Under the pieces are notes generated by a model. That model saw only the letters and a program-made list of their open reading frames with translations, searched no databases and was not told the origin of the DNA. From contig NZ_CP134706.1 of NCBI RefSeq assembly GCF_038246755.1, positions 5,518,001 through 5,582,000 on the forward strand: DNA of 64,000 nt, written 5' to 3'. Source of the DNA: Micromonospora sp. FIMYZ51. Its GTDB lineage: Bacteria; Actinomycetota; Actinomycetes; Mycobacteriales; Micromonosporaceae. The first letter of the stretch is position 1, and each line of letters starts with the position of its first letter. Positions 15,465-24,800 of this stretch are shown here, one piece after another. Made by a program: the position numbers and the translations under genes.

Positions 15465-16987
15465 CGCAGGTCGCCGACCCGCCGGTGCAGCGGGAGCGGG
15501 CCGCGGTGACCGCGCGCCGGTTGCGCCGCTGGGTCCGGCGGCGGCGGGCCGGCCGGGGTCGCACGCTGTCGTTGGAGACCGCGTACGTGCTGGTGCTGAC
15601 GGTGGCGATGGCGGTCGCCCTGGCCGGGCCGCGGCTCGGACCGGCCCTCTGGCCGGAGCAGCCGGTGGCCGGGCCGGACCGGGCGGTGGTGCTGGTGCTG
15701 CTGGGCGCGGGTGCCGCCGGACTGGTGCGCCTGCTGCGCGGCCTGGGGCCGCTGGTGCTCGGCCGCGACGAACTGACCTGGCTGCTCCCGGCCCCGGTGG
15801 CCCGGCGCGGCCTGCTGCTGCCCGCGCTGGTGCGGGCGCTCACGGTCGGGGCCGTCGCGGGGGCGGTGCTGGCGCTCGCCGGGGTGGCCCGGTTGGCGGC
15901 CCGCCCGATCTCCGGGCCCGCGCTGGCCGGGTGGCTGGCCGTGGGTGCCGCCGCTGGTGTGCTGCTCGCGCTGCTCGCGGTGGCCGCCCAGCGAAGGCCG
16001 GCCGGTGCCCGCCTGCTGGACGCGGGACTGCCGGCGGTCCTGCTGGCGCTGGGCGCGACCGCGCTGCTCGCCCGGGTGCAGCCACTGCCGGTCCTGCCGC
16101 CGGTCGCCGCGCCGCCGCTTGCCCTCACGGTCGCCGTACTCGGTATCGTCGTCGCCCTCACCGCCGTGGCGGTACGCGGCCTGGCGCGGCTGCCCGACGC
16201 GCGGCTGTACGAGCCGTCGTTGACCGTCGGCACCTACCTGGACGCGGCGTACGCGGTCGAGCCGTCCTTCGTCGCCGACCTGCGCGAGCGGCGGTACTGG
16301 CGGCGGCGGGCGTTGCGGTCCCGGCCGCTGCGGCCCCGGCGCGGCTGGCTCGTACCGTGGCAGCAGGATCTGCTGGTGTTGCGCCGACGCGGGCGGCGGG
16401 TGGCGGCGCTGTTCGCGGTGGCCGCGCTGCCGGCGTTGCTCACCACCGGTCCCGGGTGGCTGCCGACGGCGGCCCTGGTGGTGGGCGCGGTCACCGCGGG
16501 TGGGGTGACGCTCGACGCGCTGCGCCGCGACGCGGCCCATCCGGCGTTGCTGCGGCTGCTCGGGCTGACCGGCCGGCGGGCGGTGGCGATCCGGCTGATC
16601 GTGCCGGCGCTGCTGGCCACCGCCTGGTCCGGGCTGGCCATGGCCGTGCTGAGCTGGCTCGGCGACCTGCCGTCGGGCCCGTGGTGGGCGTTGGGGCTGG
16701 CGTTCGGTCCGCTGGCCGCGATGACCGCTGTACGGCGGGCCCAGGCCGGCCGGATCGACAACTCGCTGCCGCTTGTCGAGACGCCGATGGGTGCCATCGC
16801 ACCCGGCCCGGTGATGTGGCTGGGCAACGGGCTGGACGTGCTGGTGTTCGCGGTGCCGACCCTGTTCGCCCTGCTGGTGAACGTGCAGCCGACCTGGGGC
16901 TGGGTCGGGGTGCAGGCCGGGCTTTCGGCCGCCGCCGTGCTGGCGTACGTGCAGTTCGGCGCGGATACCCGCCGCCCTCGGGTGTGA
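15461..16987 (+). CDS. Polytopic membrane protein, ABC permease partner (DUF6297-like)
   Basis: 508 residues with about ten hydrophobic segments. The N-terminus is strongly basic (TARRLRRWVRRRRAGRGR), putting it in the cytoplasm. No conserved permease motif is visible, but the 4-base ATGA overlap with the ATPase and the topology mark it as the membrane half of the same transporter. DUF6297 is named from general resemblance and cannot be verified here. The gene ends 277 bases before the second amylase. Confidence 0.7.
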   Translation: MTQVADPPVQRERAAVTARRLRRWVRRRRAGRGRTLSLETAYVLVLTVAMAVALAGPRLGPALWPEQPVAGPDRAVVLVLLGAGAAGLVRLLRGLGPLVLGRDELTWLLPAPVARRGLLLPALVRALTVGAVAGAVLALAGVARLAARPISGPALAGWLAVGAAAGVLLALLAVAAQRRPAGARLLDAGLPAVLLALGATALLARVQPLPVLPPVAAPPLALTVAVLGIVVALTAVAVRGLARLPDARLYEPSLTVGTYLDAAYAVEPSFVADLRERRYWRRRALRSRPLRPRRGWLVPWQQDLLVLRRRGRRVAALFAVAALPALLTTGPGWLPTAALVVGAVTAGGVTLDALRRDAAHPALLRLLGLTGRRAVAIRLIVPALLATAWSGLAMAVLSWLGDLPSGPWWALGLAFGPLAAMTAVRRAQAGRIDNSLPLVETPMGAIAPGPVMWLGNGLDVLVFAVPTLFALLVNVQPTWGWVGVQAGLSAAAVLAYVQFGADTRRPRV

Positions 16988-17084
16988 ACCCGGCAGCCAC
17001 CGGTCCACGTTGAGCGATCGCGGCGGGACTGCCGATGGCGCCTACCGCCACCTCGGCGCGGGGACAGCGACACGGACGGAAATT

Positions 17085-17222
17085 CTTGCAGGGTTTTCAG
17101 ATGCACACAATAGCCGGCCTGGCATTGCCGCGAAGGATGAAACAGAGGTTCACAACCATCGACACCACTGTTACGGTCACGCAACCACCGCAACTTCTTG
17201 CATTACTTGCAGGAATCCTTGC
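17085..17222 (+). promoter_or_regulatory. Operator cluster (CTTGCA repeats) upstream of the second alpha-amylase
   Basis: CTTGCAGGG at 17085, CTTGCA at 17197, CTTGCAGG at 17206 and CTTGC at 17218 occur as direct repeats within 180 bases of the GTG start at 17265. Direct CTTGCAG repeats over amylase promoters are the known targets of MalR-type LacI repressors in Streptomyces. The region 16988-17264 holds no gene. Confidence 0.6.
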
Positions 17223-17264
17223 TGTCATCGTGACTGCACCTGACCGTCCCCAGAGGAGGGCTCC

Positions 17265-19445
17265 GTGCGCATCCCCCGTCCCCGTGCCGCGATCTCCGCG
17301 GCCCTGGCCGCGACCCTGGTCGCGGCCGGTCTCACCGCCGTCACCCTCGGCACCACACCCGCCGGCGCGGCCGACGTACGCGCCAACGGCGATGCGATCG
17401 TCCACCTGTTCCAGTGGCGGTGGGACTCCATCGCCGACGAATGCGAGACCAACCTCGGCCCGAACGGCTGGGGTGGCGTGCAGGTCTCGCCACCGCAGGA
17501 GCATGTGGTGCTGCCCAGCGCCGAGGGCGCCACCTACCCGTGGTGGCAGGACTACCAGCCGGTGTCGTACCGGCTGGACGCCACCCGGCGAGGCACCAGG
17601 GCCGAGTTCGTCAACATGGTCGAGCGCTGCCGGGCGCAGGGCGTGAAAATCTATGTGGACATGGTGCTCAACCACATGAGCGGCACCGGTTCGGCCGGCA
17701 GCGGACCGGGCAGCGCGGGCACCGTCTACAGCAAGTACAGCTACCCGAACCTGTTCAACGACGGCTCGGGCGACAGCTACGGCTACGCCGACTTCGCGCC
17801 CTGCTACCGACGGATCAGCAACTGGGGCAACAAGCAGGAGGTCCAGGACTGCGAGCTACTCGACCTGGCCGACCTCAACACCGCCGACCCGGAGGTACGC
17901 CGGAAGATCGCCAAGTACATGAACGCGGTCATCGACCTGGGCGTGGCCGGGTTCCGGGTGGACGCGGCCAAGCACGTGCAGGAGGCACACCTGGCCGACA
18001 TCATCAACCGGCTGCGTGACGTACCCGGCTTCGGCGGTCGGCCCGACCTCTTCCACGAGGTGTACGGCGACGGGACGATCCCCTACACCGCGTACGCCCC
18101 GTACGGCGGAGTGACCAACTTCGACTACCAGCGCGCCGTCTCGTCGGCGTTCCGCGACGGCAACATCGCCCAGTTGGGCAACCTGCCCAACTACGGCGGG
18201 CTCACCGCGCAGCAGGCCGTGGTCTTCATCGACAACCACGACACCCAGCGGGAGAACCCGACGCTTACCTACAAGAACGGCGCCCGCTACTACCTGGCGG
18301 ACACGTTCATGCTGGCCCACCCCTACGGCCGGCCCCAGCTGATGTCGAGTTACGCCTTCGGCTCCGTGCACGGGCAGGGCCCGCCCAGCACCTCAACCGG
18401 CAGCACCCTGGCCACCGACTGCGGCAACGGCGCGTGGATCTGCGAGCACCGCAACCCCGGCGTGGCCGGCATGCCGGGCTTCCGCAACGCGGTCGCCGGC
18501 ACCGGCATCGGATCGGTCGTCACCGAGGGCAACGGCCGGCTGGCCTTCGCCCGGGGCAACCGGGGGTACGCGGCCTTCAACGCCACCGGCAGCACGTGGA
18601 GCCGCAGCTTCGACACCTCGCTGCCGGACGGCCGCTACTGCAACGTCGGCCGGGGCCGGTACGACCGCTCCACCGGGGCCTGCCCGGGCGGCGTGGTGAC
18701 CGTCTCCGGCGGTGCCTTCACCGCGTCGATCCCCGCAGACCAGGCCGTCGCCCTGCACGTCGAGGCCCGCCTGGACGGCCCGGCGCCCACTCCCACGGCC
18801 ACGCCGACCGCCGGGCCGACCGGCTCGCCGACGCCGACCCCGAGCCCGTCCAACCCGGCCGGGGCCACCCGGTTCACCGCGACCGTGACCACCACCCCCG
18901 GTCAGGAGGTGTACGTGGTCGGCTCGCTTCCGCAGCTCGGCTCCTGGAACCCGGCGAACGGGGTGCCGCTCTCCACCACGTCGGGCAGCTACCCGACCTG
19001 GACCGGGTCGGTGGACCTCCCGGCCGGCACCGCCTTCGAATGGAAGCTGGTGAAGGTCGGCAACGGCACGGTGCAGTGGGAGAACGATCCGAACCGTACC
19101 GGCACCGCCGGCACGGCCATCACCGCCAGCTGGAACCAACCTGCCGGCAACCCGCCGGGCGATGCGACTGTCTCCTTCCGGGCCACCGCCACCACCACCC
19201 TGGGCCAGCACCTCTACGTCGTCGGTGACCTGCCCGCGCTCGGTGGCTGGGATCCGGCCCGGGGCGTACGCCTCTCGCCCACCGGCTACCCGGTCTGGAC
19301 CGGCGAGCTGAGCCTGCCGACCGGCACCGCGTTCTCCTACAAGTACGTCAAGCGCACCGACGCCGGCCAGGTGGTCTGGGAGTCGGGCGCAAACCGTACG
19401 GCCACCGCCACCGGACCGCTCACCCTGACCGACACCTGGCGCTGA
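17265..19445 (+). CDS. Secreted alpha-amylase with two C-terminal CBM20 starch-binding domains
   Basis: 726 residues. GTG 17265 has GAGGAGGG just upstream. A signal peptide covers about 1-35 (ending PAGAADV). The GH13 catalytic domain (about 40-465) shows VDMVLNH, GFRVDAAKH, FHEVYG and FIDNHDTQR with the catalytic Asp, Glu and Asp. A Thr/Pro linker (about 505-530) leads to two CBM20 modules, FTATVTTTPGQEVYVVGS ... and FRATATTTLGQHLYVVGD ..., each with the Trp-rich starch-binding face (GSWNPANG; GGWDPARG). Two CBM20 copies help attack on raw starch granules. Paralogue of the shorter enzyme at 7980, with a similar operator upstream. Its last codons have been amplified into the tandem repeat that follows. 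Confidence 0.94.
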   Translation: MRIPRPRAAISAALAATLVAAGLTAVTLGTTPAGAADVRANGDAIVHLFQWRWDSIADECETNLGPNGWGGVQVSPPQEHVVLPSAEGATYPWWQDYQPVSYRLDATRRGTRAEFVNMVERCRAQGVKIYVDMVLNHMSGTGSAGSGPGSAGTVYSKYSYPNLFNDGSGDSYGYADFAPCYRRISNWGNKQEVQDCELLDLADLNTADPEVRRKIAKYMNAVIDLGVAGFRVDAAKHVQEAHLADIINRLRDVPGFGGRPDLFHEVYGDGTIPYTAYAPYGGVTNFDYQRAVSSAFRDGNIAQLGNLPNYGGLTAQQAVVFIDNHDTQRENPTLTYKNGARYYLADTFMLAHPYGRPQLMSSYAFGSVHGQGPPSTSTGSTLATDCGNGAWICEHRNPGVAGMPGFRNAVAGTGIGSVVTEGNGRLAFARGNRGYAAFNATGSTWSRSFDTSLPDGRYCNVGRGRYDRSTGACPGGVVTVSGGAFTASIPADQAVALHVEARLDGPAPTPTATPTAGPTGSPTPTPSPSNPAGATRFTATVTTTPGQEVYVVGSLPQLGSWNPANGVPLSTTSGSYPTWTGSVDLPAGTAFEWKLVKVGNGTVQWENDPNRTGTAGTAITASWNQPAGNPPGDATVSFRATATTTLGQHLYVVGDLPALGGWDPARGVRLSPTGYPVWTGELSLPTGTAFSYKYVKRTDAGQVVWESGANRTATATGPLTLTDTWR

Positions 19446-19536
19446 CCGACACCCTGGCACTGACCGACACCCTGGCACTGACCGGCACCCTGGCACTGAC
19501 CGGCACCCTGGCACTGACCGGCACCCTGGCGCTGAC
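19442..19536. repeat. 18-base tandem repeat copied from the end of the amylase gene
   Basis: Five units of CTGACCGRCACCCTGGCA lie at 19442, 19460, 19478, 19496 and 19514, with a partial sixth. The last codons and stop of the amylase (CTGACCGACACCTGGCG) are the same unit with one base fewer, so the array appears to have grown out of the gene's 3' end. Confidence 0.9.
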
Positions 19537-19547
19537 GGCAGCATCGC

Positions 19548-19581
19548 GCGGCCCCTCCCGAGTTCGATCGGGAGGGGCCGC
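19548..19581 (+). terminator. Intrinsic-type terminator hairpin
   Basis: GCGGCCCCTCCCG (19548-19560), loop AGTTCGAT, CGGGAGGGGCCGC (19569-19581): a perfect 13-base stem just past the amylase gene. It has no U-tract, as is usual in actinobacteria. Confidence 0.75.
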
Positions 19582-19613
19582 CCCCGTTGCGCGGGTCGGG
19601 TAGCTGTCGTGGC

Positions 19614-19666
19614 GTTAAAAGGGGGCCCCTGCTCTACACCAGGCGTTAATAAGGGGCCCTTCCTTT
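19614..19666 (-). repeat. Dispersed bipartite 3'-end repeat, copy 3
   Basis: Plus-strand GTTAAAAGGGGGCCCC ... GCGTTAATAAGGGGCCC, i.e. both half-repeats in minus orientation. It starts immediately after the TGA of the minus-strand permease gene (19666-19668). Confidence 0.85.
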
Positions 19667-20361
19667 CACGGGGTTGCGCGGCGGATGATGAGCCAGCTGA
19701 CGATGGCGAGCGGGATAGCGAGCAGTGCGGGATAGCCCACCAGCAGGGCCGCGCCGGACTGGTCGGCGAACCATTCGCCGATCGCCGGCCACCAGCCCCG
19801 CCAGGAGGCCAGCACCGCCGCACCGCCGAACACGACGAGCGACAGGGTGCCGAGCGTGAGCATGCCGTTGACACCCCACCGCTTGAACACCAACGCGATG
19901 GCCATGCCCAGGAAGCCGAGCAGCAGGAACGGGATCGCGAAGCCGAGGAACCGCAGTACCGGGTGCTCCACCAGCAGGAACGGCAGGCCGAAGAAGCGCA
20001 GTCCAATGCCCCAGCCGCCGGTCGCCTCCTCGGTGACGGCCAACAGGTAGAGCACAGCGGCGTAGCTGATCGCCTGTGCCCCGAACTGGAGGACGTTGCC
20101 GAGGTAGAAGCTGCGGCGCGAGACGCCCAGGCCGATCGCGAACGGGAAGTCCTGCGTGATTGTGGTGATGCAGGCGACGAGCATCACGATGTAGATGCTG
20201 AGCAGGCCACCGGTGGTCGGTTCGGCTTCGATGGGTTCGCGCATGGCGGTGAAGAGCGCCAGGTTGATGAAGAAGCTGAGGGCGAGGATCCCCCAGGGCC
20301 AGCCGACCACGAGGGGCCAGGCGACGAACTGGAGCCGGGCGACGGTCAGGGCTCGGTTCAT
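19666..20361 (-). CDS. ABC-2-type membrane permease
   Basis: 231 residues with six hydrophobic segments, such as FLGFAIPFLLLGFLGMAIAL. It is the membrane partner of the ATPase encoded just upstream, with a 4-base overlap, in a GntR-ATPase-permease operon of the YtrA type. Such operons usually respond to cell-wall-active compounds or export small peptides; nothing here fixes the substrate. The stop lies at the edge of a dispersed repeat. Confidence 0.8.
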   Translation of the reverse strand: MNRALTVARLQFVAWPLVVGWPWGILALSFFINLALFTAMREPIEAEPTTGGLLSIYIVMLVACITTITQDFPFAIGLGVSRRSFYLGNVLQFGAQAISYAAVLYLLAVTEEATGGWGIGLRFFGLPFLLVEHPVLRFLGFAIPFLLLGFLGMAIALVFKRWGVNGMLTLGTLSLVVFGGAAVLASWRGWWPAIGEWFADQSGAALLVGYPALLAIPLAIVSWLIIRRATP

Positions 20362-21275
20362 CGGAGTGCCTCCTTGCTGGTCGCCCCGGCGGTGGCCGGC
20401 GCGGCGCCGTTGGTCGCGGTGGTCAGGCGGACGACGGTGTCCTGGAGCGAGGAGGCTTCCAGGGTGAGGCCGAGGGTGCGGGCGCGGTCGTGCTCGGCCG
20501 GGCCGAAGTCGCCGCGTACGGTGGCGCGGGCCGTTCCGCCGAGCAACATCCGGTGTAGTTCGGCACCGGTACGTGCGAACTCGTCCACCGCGGCGACCGG
20601 GCCGGACACGGTGAGTACCTGACCGCGCAGCGCCTCCGTCTCCGCATCCAGCAGCAGCCGACCCCGGTCGATCAGCAGCACGTGCTCGATCAGGTCGCTC
20701 ACCTCGTCGATGAGGTGGGTGGAGAGCACGATCGTGCGGGGGTGCTCGGTGTAGTCGGCCAGCAGGCGGTCGTAGAAGATCTGCCGGGCGACGGCGTCCA
20801 GGCCGAGGTACGGCTCGTCGAAGAAGGTGAGCGGGGCCCGGGAGGCCAGCCCGATGATGATGCCGAGTGAGGAGAGCATGCCCCGGGACAGCTTGCTGAC
20901 GGCGCGCCGCAGCGGCAGCCGGAAATCGTCGACCAACTGCTTGGCGAACTCGTCGTCCCAGCCCGGGTGGACCAGGCTGGCCGCGCGCAGCACGTAGTGC
21001 ACGGCCATCGACGGGTACGTCTGGCTCTCCTTGATGAAGGAGATGCGGGACAGCACCGCCTCGTTCTCGTACGGGTGCTGCCCGAAGACCGTGACCTCGC
21101 CGGAGGTGGCGAAGTGCTGCGCGGTGAGGATCTGCATCAGGGTGGTCTTGCCGGCCCCGTTGCGGCCCAGCAGCCCGTAGATCCGGTTCTCGGTGAGCGA
21201 GAAACTGATCCCGTCCAGCGCGGTGACCTCCCGGTACCGCTTGGTCAGATTGCTGACGGTGACGACCGGGCTCAT
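20358..21275 (-). CDS. ABC transporter ATP-binding protein, YtrB-like
   Basis: 305 residues. Walker A GRNGAGKTT, signature-like SKLSRGMLSSLGI, Walker B-like APLTFFDEP and an H-loop in VLSTHLIDEV. Walker B ends FFDEP rather than LLDEP. ATG 21275 is chosen over longer in-frame starts because it has GGGAGGGG upstream and overlaps the GntR stop by four bases (ATGA). It drives the ABC-2 permease encoded downstream. A C-terminal extension of about 90 residues after the ATPase core may bind the partner. Confidence 0.9.
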   Translation of the reverse strand: MSPVVTVSNLTKRYREVTALDGISFSLTENRIYGLLGRNGAGKTTLMQILTAQHFATSGEVTVFGQHPYENEAVLSRISFIKESQTYPSMAVHYVLRAASLVHPGWDDEFAKQLVDDFRLPLRRAVSKLSRGMLSSLGIIIGLASRAPLTFFDEPYLGLDAVARQIFYDRLLADYTEHPRTIVLSTHLIDEVSDLIEHVLLIDRGRLLLDAETEALRGQVLTVSGPVAAVDEFARTGAELHRMLLGGTARATVRGDFGPAEHDRARTLGLTLEASSLQDTVVRLTTATNGAAPATAGATSKEALR

Positions 21276-21643
21276 CGGGACCCCTCCCACGTGTCGATCA
21301 TGTGTTTGAGTTCCGCCGGGTCGATGCCGAGCTTGCGCGCCTCGGTGAGCAGCGGTTGGACGTACTGCCGAGCGAAGTCGTCGCGACGCCGGCCGCGCAG
21401 CTTCGCGCGGGCGCCGGAGGAGACGAACATCCCGATTCCTCGTTTCTTGTAGAGCGTTCCGTCGTCGACCAGCTTGTTGACGCCCTTGGCTGCGGTGGCG
21501 GGGTTGATTCGGTGAAAGGCCGCCAACTCGTTCGTGGACGGCACCTGCGCCTCCTCGGCCAGCGTCCCGTCCAGGATCGAGTTCTCCAGCAGCTCCGCGA
21601 TCTGGAGAAAGATCGGTCGCCCGTCCTCCATCACATCCACCAC
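21272..21643 (-). CDS. GntR-family repressor, YtrA subfamily
   Basis: 123 residues, the short YtrA form: a winged helix (IFLQIAELLENSILDGTLAE, VPSTNELAAFHRINPATAAK, GTLYKKRGIGMFVS) and a short dimerisation tail without a ligand domain. It heads the operon with the ABC ATPase and permease and very likely represses it. GTG 21643 is the longest start that keeps the whole helix; GTG 21640 and ATG 21631 are alternatives. Confidence 0.88.
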   Translation of the reverse strand: MVDVMEDGRPIFLQIAELLENSILDGTLAEEAQVPSTNELAAFHRINPATAAKGVNKLVDDGTLYKKRGIGMFVSSGARAKLRGRRRDDFARQYVQPLLTEARKLGIDPAELKHMIDTWEGSR

Positions 21644-21672
21644 CGTGACTCGCCGCCCTGGTTGGCCGGTTC

Positions 21673-21718
21673 ACTACTCATGTAACTAACCATGCAACCA
21701 CGGTGCCTCTGCTGTCAA
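21673..21718 (-). promoter_or_regulatory. Promoter and likely operator of the GntR-ABC operon
   Basis: On the minus strand TTGACA (21713-21718) is followed after 18 bases by CATGGT (21689-21694). Around and downstream lies ACTCATGTAACTAACCATGC, with CATG half-sites, an unusually AT-rich block here. This is where a YtrA-type repressor would bind. Confidence 0.5.
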
Positions 21719-21777
21719 GCGAACGTGCCGCCCGGTCGCGGTGACCGGGCGGCACGTCAGCAGGTTGTGGTTGTGGT

Positions 21778-21830
21778 GTTAATAGGGGGCCCCTGCTCTA
21801 CCCCAGGCGTTAGAAGGGGGCCCCTCCTTT
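21778..21830 (-). repeat. Dispersed bipartite 3'-end repeat, copy 4 (supplies a stop codon)
   Basis: Minus-orientation copy. It encodes the last residues KGGAPF and the TAA stop (21810-21812) of the subtilase gene, so the end of that protein is repeat-derived, as for the partial gene at 1-135. Confidence 0.88.
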
Positions 21831-24800
21831 CAGCCGGTAGGCGCGGATGATCGTCTGGTCGATCGTGTTGCCCTGCCGGTCGGCGACCGAGGTACGCAGC
21901 GACACGTAGCCGTTGCCCCGGGGATGCTGGACCGTCGCGGTCCAGTTCTTGCCGGCGGCCTTGACCTTGGCCGGCTGCCAGGTCCTGCCGTCGTCGTACG
22001 AGACCTGCACGGTGACCCGCTTCGGCGTGACCGACGCCCCTTCGTTGCCGATGACCCGCAGCGGGATGTCGAAGCGTCGGCCGGCGGGTGCCGCGGAGTT
22101 GCGGTCGAGCTTCGGGGCGTACCGCACCACCATCATCGGCAGCAGCGCCCAGTCTGCTCCGTCGGGTCGGGCGGAGCGGAACCGCCAGGTCAGCGCGACC
22201 TCGGTGGACAGCTCAGCGATGCTGCGCCGGGCCGAGGCCTCCAGCCGGTACGCCGCCGGCTGCGCCGGCACCTCGAAGATGCCGAAGCCGGCCTCCTGCG
22301 CGCCGGTCCATTCGTCGATCAGCTCGTCGCCCCGGTAGAGCGCGGTCCGCTCGGCGTCGGCAGTGGAGATGCCGCCGTGCCCGGCCGCGTCACCGTGCAT
22401 CGGGATGTCCACCAGGATCACGTCCTCGATCCGGGCGGCGCTGCCGCTCGGGCTGCCGGTCCGCAGCAGGGTCGGCCCGATCGGTGCGCCGTTCCACACG
22501 TCCTGGTAGGACCGGCCGGCCCGGTACCGCTGGGCCTCGCCGAAGAGCACCTTCCGGAACTCCCCGTACTCCTCGTCCTCGGCGCGCTGCTCGAAGTAGA
22601 GGCTGCCGGCCCAGGCGACTCCCTTGGTGCTGTGGTACTCGGTCCACCTGTCGCTCACCGGCACCGGCATGCCGAAGGTCGACCCGTACACGCCGTCGAA
22701 CGCCGCGGACATGTCCCGATCGACGTGGTTGCCGACCCGCTCGCCGCGCAACTCGTGCCGCACGGTGGCCAGCTCCGAACGCCGGACGTCCTTGCGGTAC
22801 CCGGTGGGCAGCCGACCCGGGAATCCCTCACCCAGGTGATAGAGGTGCGGGCCGCCCGCGCCGCCGGGCCGCACCCACTGGTGCGCCACCATGCTGCTGA
22901 GGTGGTCCGCGTTCTTCTGGCTACCGAGCTGGGCCGAGTGGATGGTGGTGAAGTCCTCGGCCATGACGCCGATCAGCCCGTACGCCCCGTCGGACAACTC
23001 GACCACCATCGCCATCTGGACCAGGGCCAGCCGGGCGGCGCGGTCCGGCACGGTGGCCCTGATCGGCTTGGCCTTGCGGGCGTCCAGGCTGACCGTGGCG
23101 TCCCGGGTCAGGTTGAGCTCGGGTTGGGCCAGCAGACTGCTGCGCACCTGGTCGTCGTACTCGTCGATGACGCTTGTCACGGCGTACCGGCCGGTGGGGA
23201 CCCGGACGGTGACGGCGCCGTCGACCGCGCTGTAGACGACCTCCACGGTCGGTACGTCGATGCCGCTGATCAGGGTGAAGAAGGCGTCGGCCGGCCCACC
23301 TGTGGAGTCCAGGTGGTTGACGGTCAGGTTGTAGCTCTCCACCTCGCGGTGCACCCCGACCGGAACGACCGTGCGGACCTGGCCGGCGGTGGCGACCAGG
23401 TGCCCGCTGTAGTAGCCGTCCGCCCCGTCGACGCTGGTGTCGACGGTGGCCGCCACCTCGGCGGTGCCGCCCGCCGGCACGGTGACCTGGGACGCGGCGG
23501 TGCGGAACATGCCCTCCGGCGCCGGCTTGCCGTCCGGGCCGGTGACCTGCCAGGCCAGGTCGAGAGTGAGCGCCTCGGTCCCGTCGTTGCGGTACGTCAC
23601 GGTCCGGGTGATCGGCTCGTCGTCCTGGTGCGGCCAGAGCGTGCGGCCGTACGACACGCTCGGCGGATCGGCGGTCACCGGCTGGCCGATGGCCCGCGCC
23701 ACGTCGACCAGGCCGGCCCCCTGCTGGTACGCGGTGTCACCCGGCCGCGGGTTGGCCGAGCCCATCAGGGCGGCCTTGAGCCGGGTCGCGTCCCACTCGG
23801 GGTGCTGCTGGGCGAGCAGCGCCGCCGCCCCCGCGACGTGCGGGGCGGCCATCGAGGTACCGGACTCGGCGACGTAGTGGTCGCCGACCGGGATGCCCAT
23901 CACGCCCTCGGCCGCCTTCGCCGCGACGATCCCGACCCCGGGCGCGGTGATGTCGGGCTTCACCGCGTCGTCACCGACACGCGCGCCCCGGCTGGAGAAG
24001 TCGGCGAGGGAACCGTCCCGGTCGACCGCCCCGACGGTAAGCGCCGCGTCCGCGCTGCCCGGCGAACCGACCGTACGATCGGTCGGCCCCTCGTTGCCGG
24101 CGGAGATCACGAAGAGCGCCCCGGTCTGTGCGGTGAGCGTGTTCACCGCCTCCTCGAACGGGTCGACCTCCGGCCCGTCCGAGCCGCCCAGGCTCATGTT
24201 GATGACGTCGGCCTGCTTGTCCACGGCGGCCCAGTGCATCGCCTCGATGATCGCCGAGTCGTCGCACCAGTACTCGCAGACCTTCGCGGAGACCAACGTG
24301 GCGTCCGGGGCGACCCCCCGGTACCGCCCGTCCGAGGCGGCACCGCTGCCGGCAATCGTCGACGCCACGTGCGTGCCGTGCCCGAACCGGTCCACCGCGT
24401 CGGTCTCCGGCAGGAAGCTGACCGCCTCGGTCACCACGTCGGCCAGGTCGGGATGGGTCAGATCGACACCACTGTCGATGACCGCCACGGTCACCCCGGC
24501 GCCGGTGAACCCGGCCTCGTACGCCGCAGGTGCCCCGATCTGCTGCACGCCCCGGTCCACCGCCGGCCGACGCTTGCCGTCGAGCCAGATCCGCTCGATC
24601 CCGGCGATCTCACCGGCGTCGGCCGCCCGATCGGCGGTCAGCTCCGTCCAGACCTCGGCCAGGTCGTCCTTTGCCGCGCTGACCGCCGCGCCCTCGATGG
24701 CCGGAAGTTCACGGTCGACGCGGATCTCGTCACCGGGCAGCGACGAACCACCCCGCCGGGCGGCTGCCCCGTCCGGGTACGCCACGATCATCGGCAGGCG

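Noticed and set aside
14741..17008. 755-codon minus-strand frame across the ABC genes
   Set aside because: Shadow of the ATPase and permease genes, Arg/Gln-rich and without homology.
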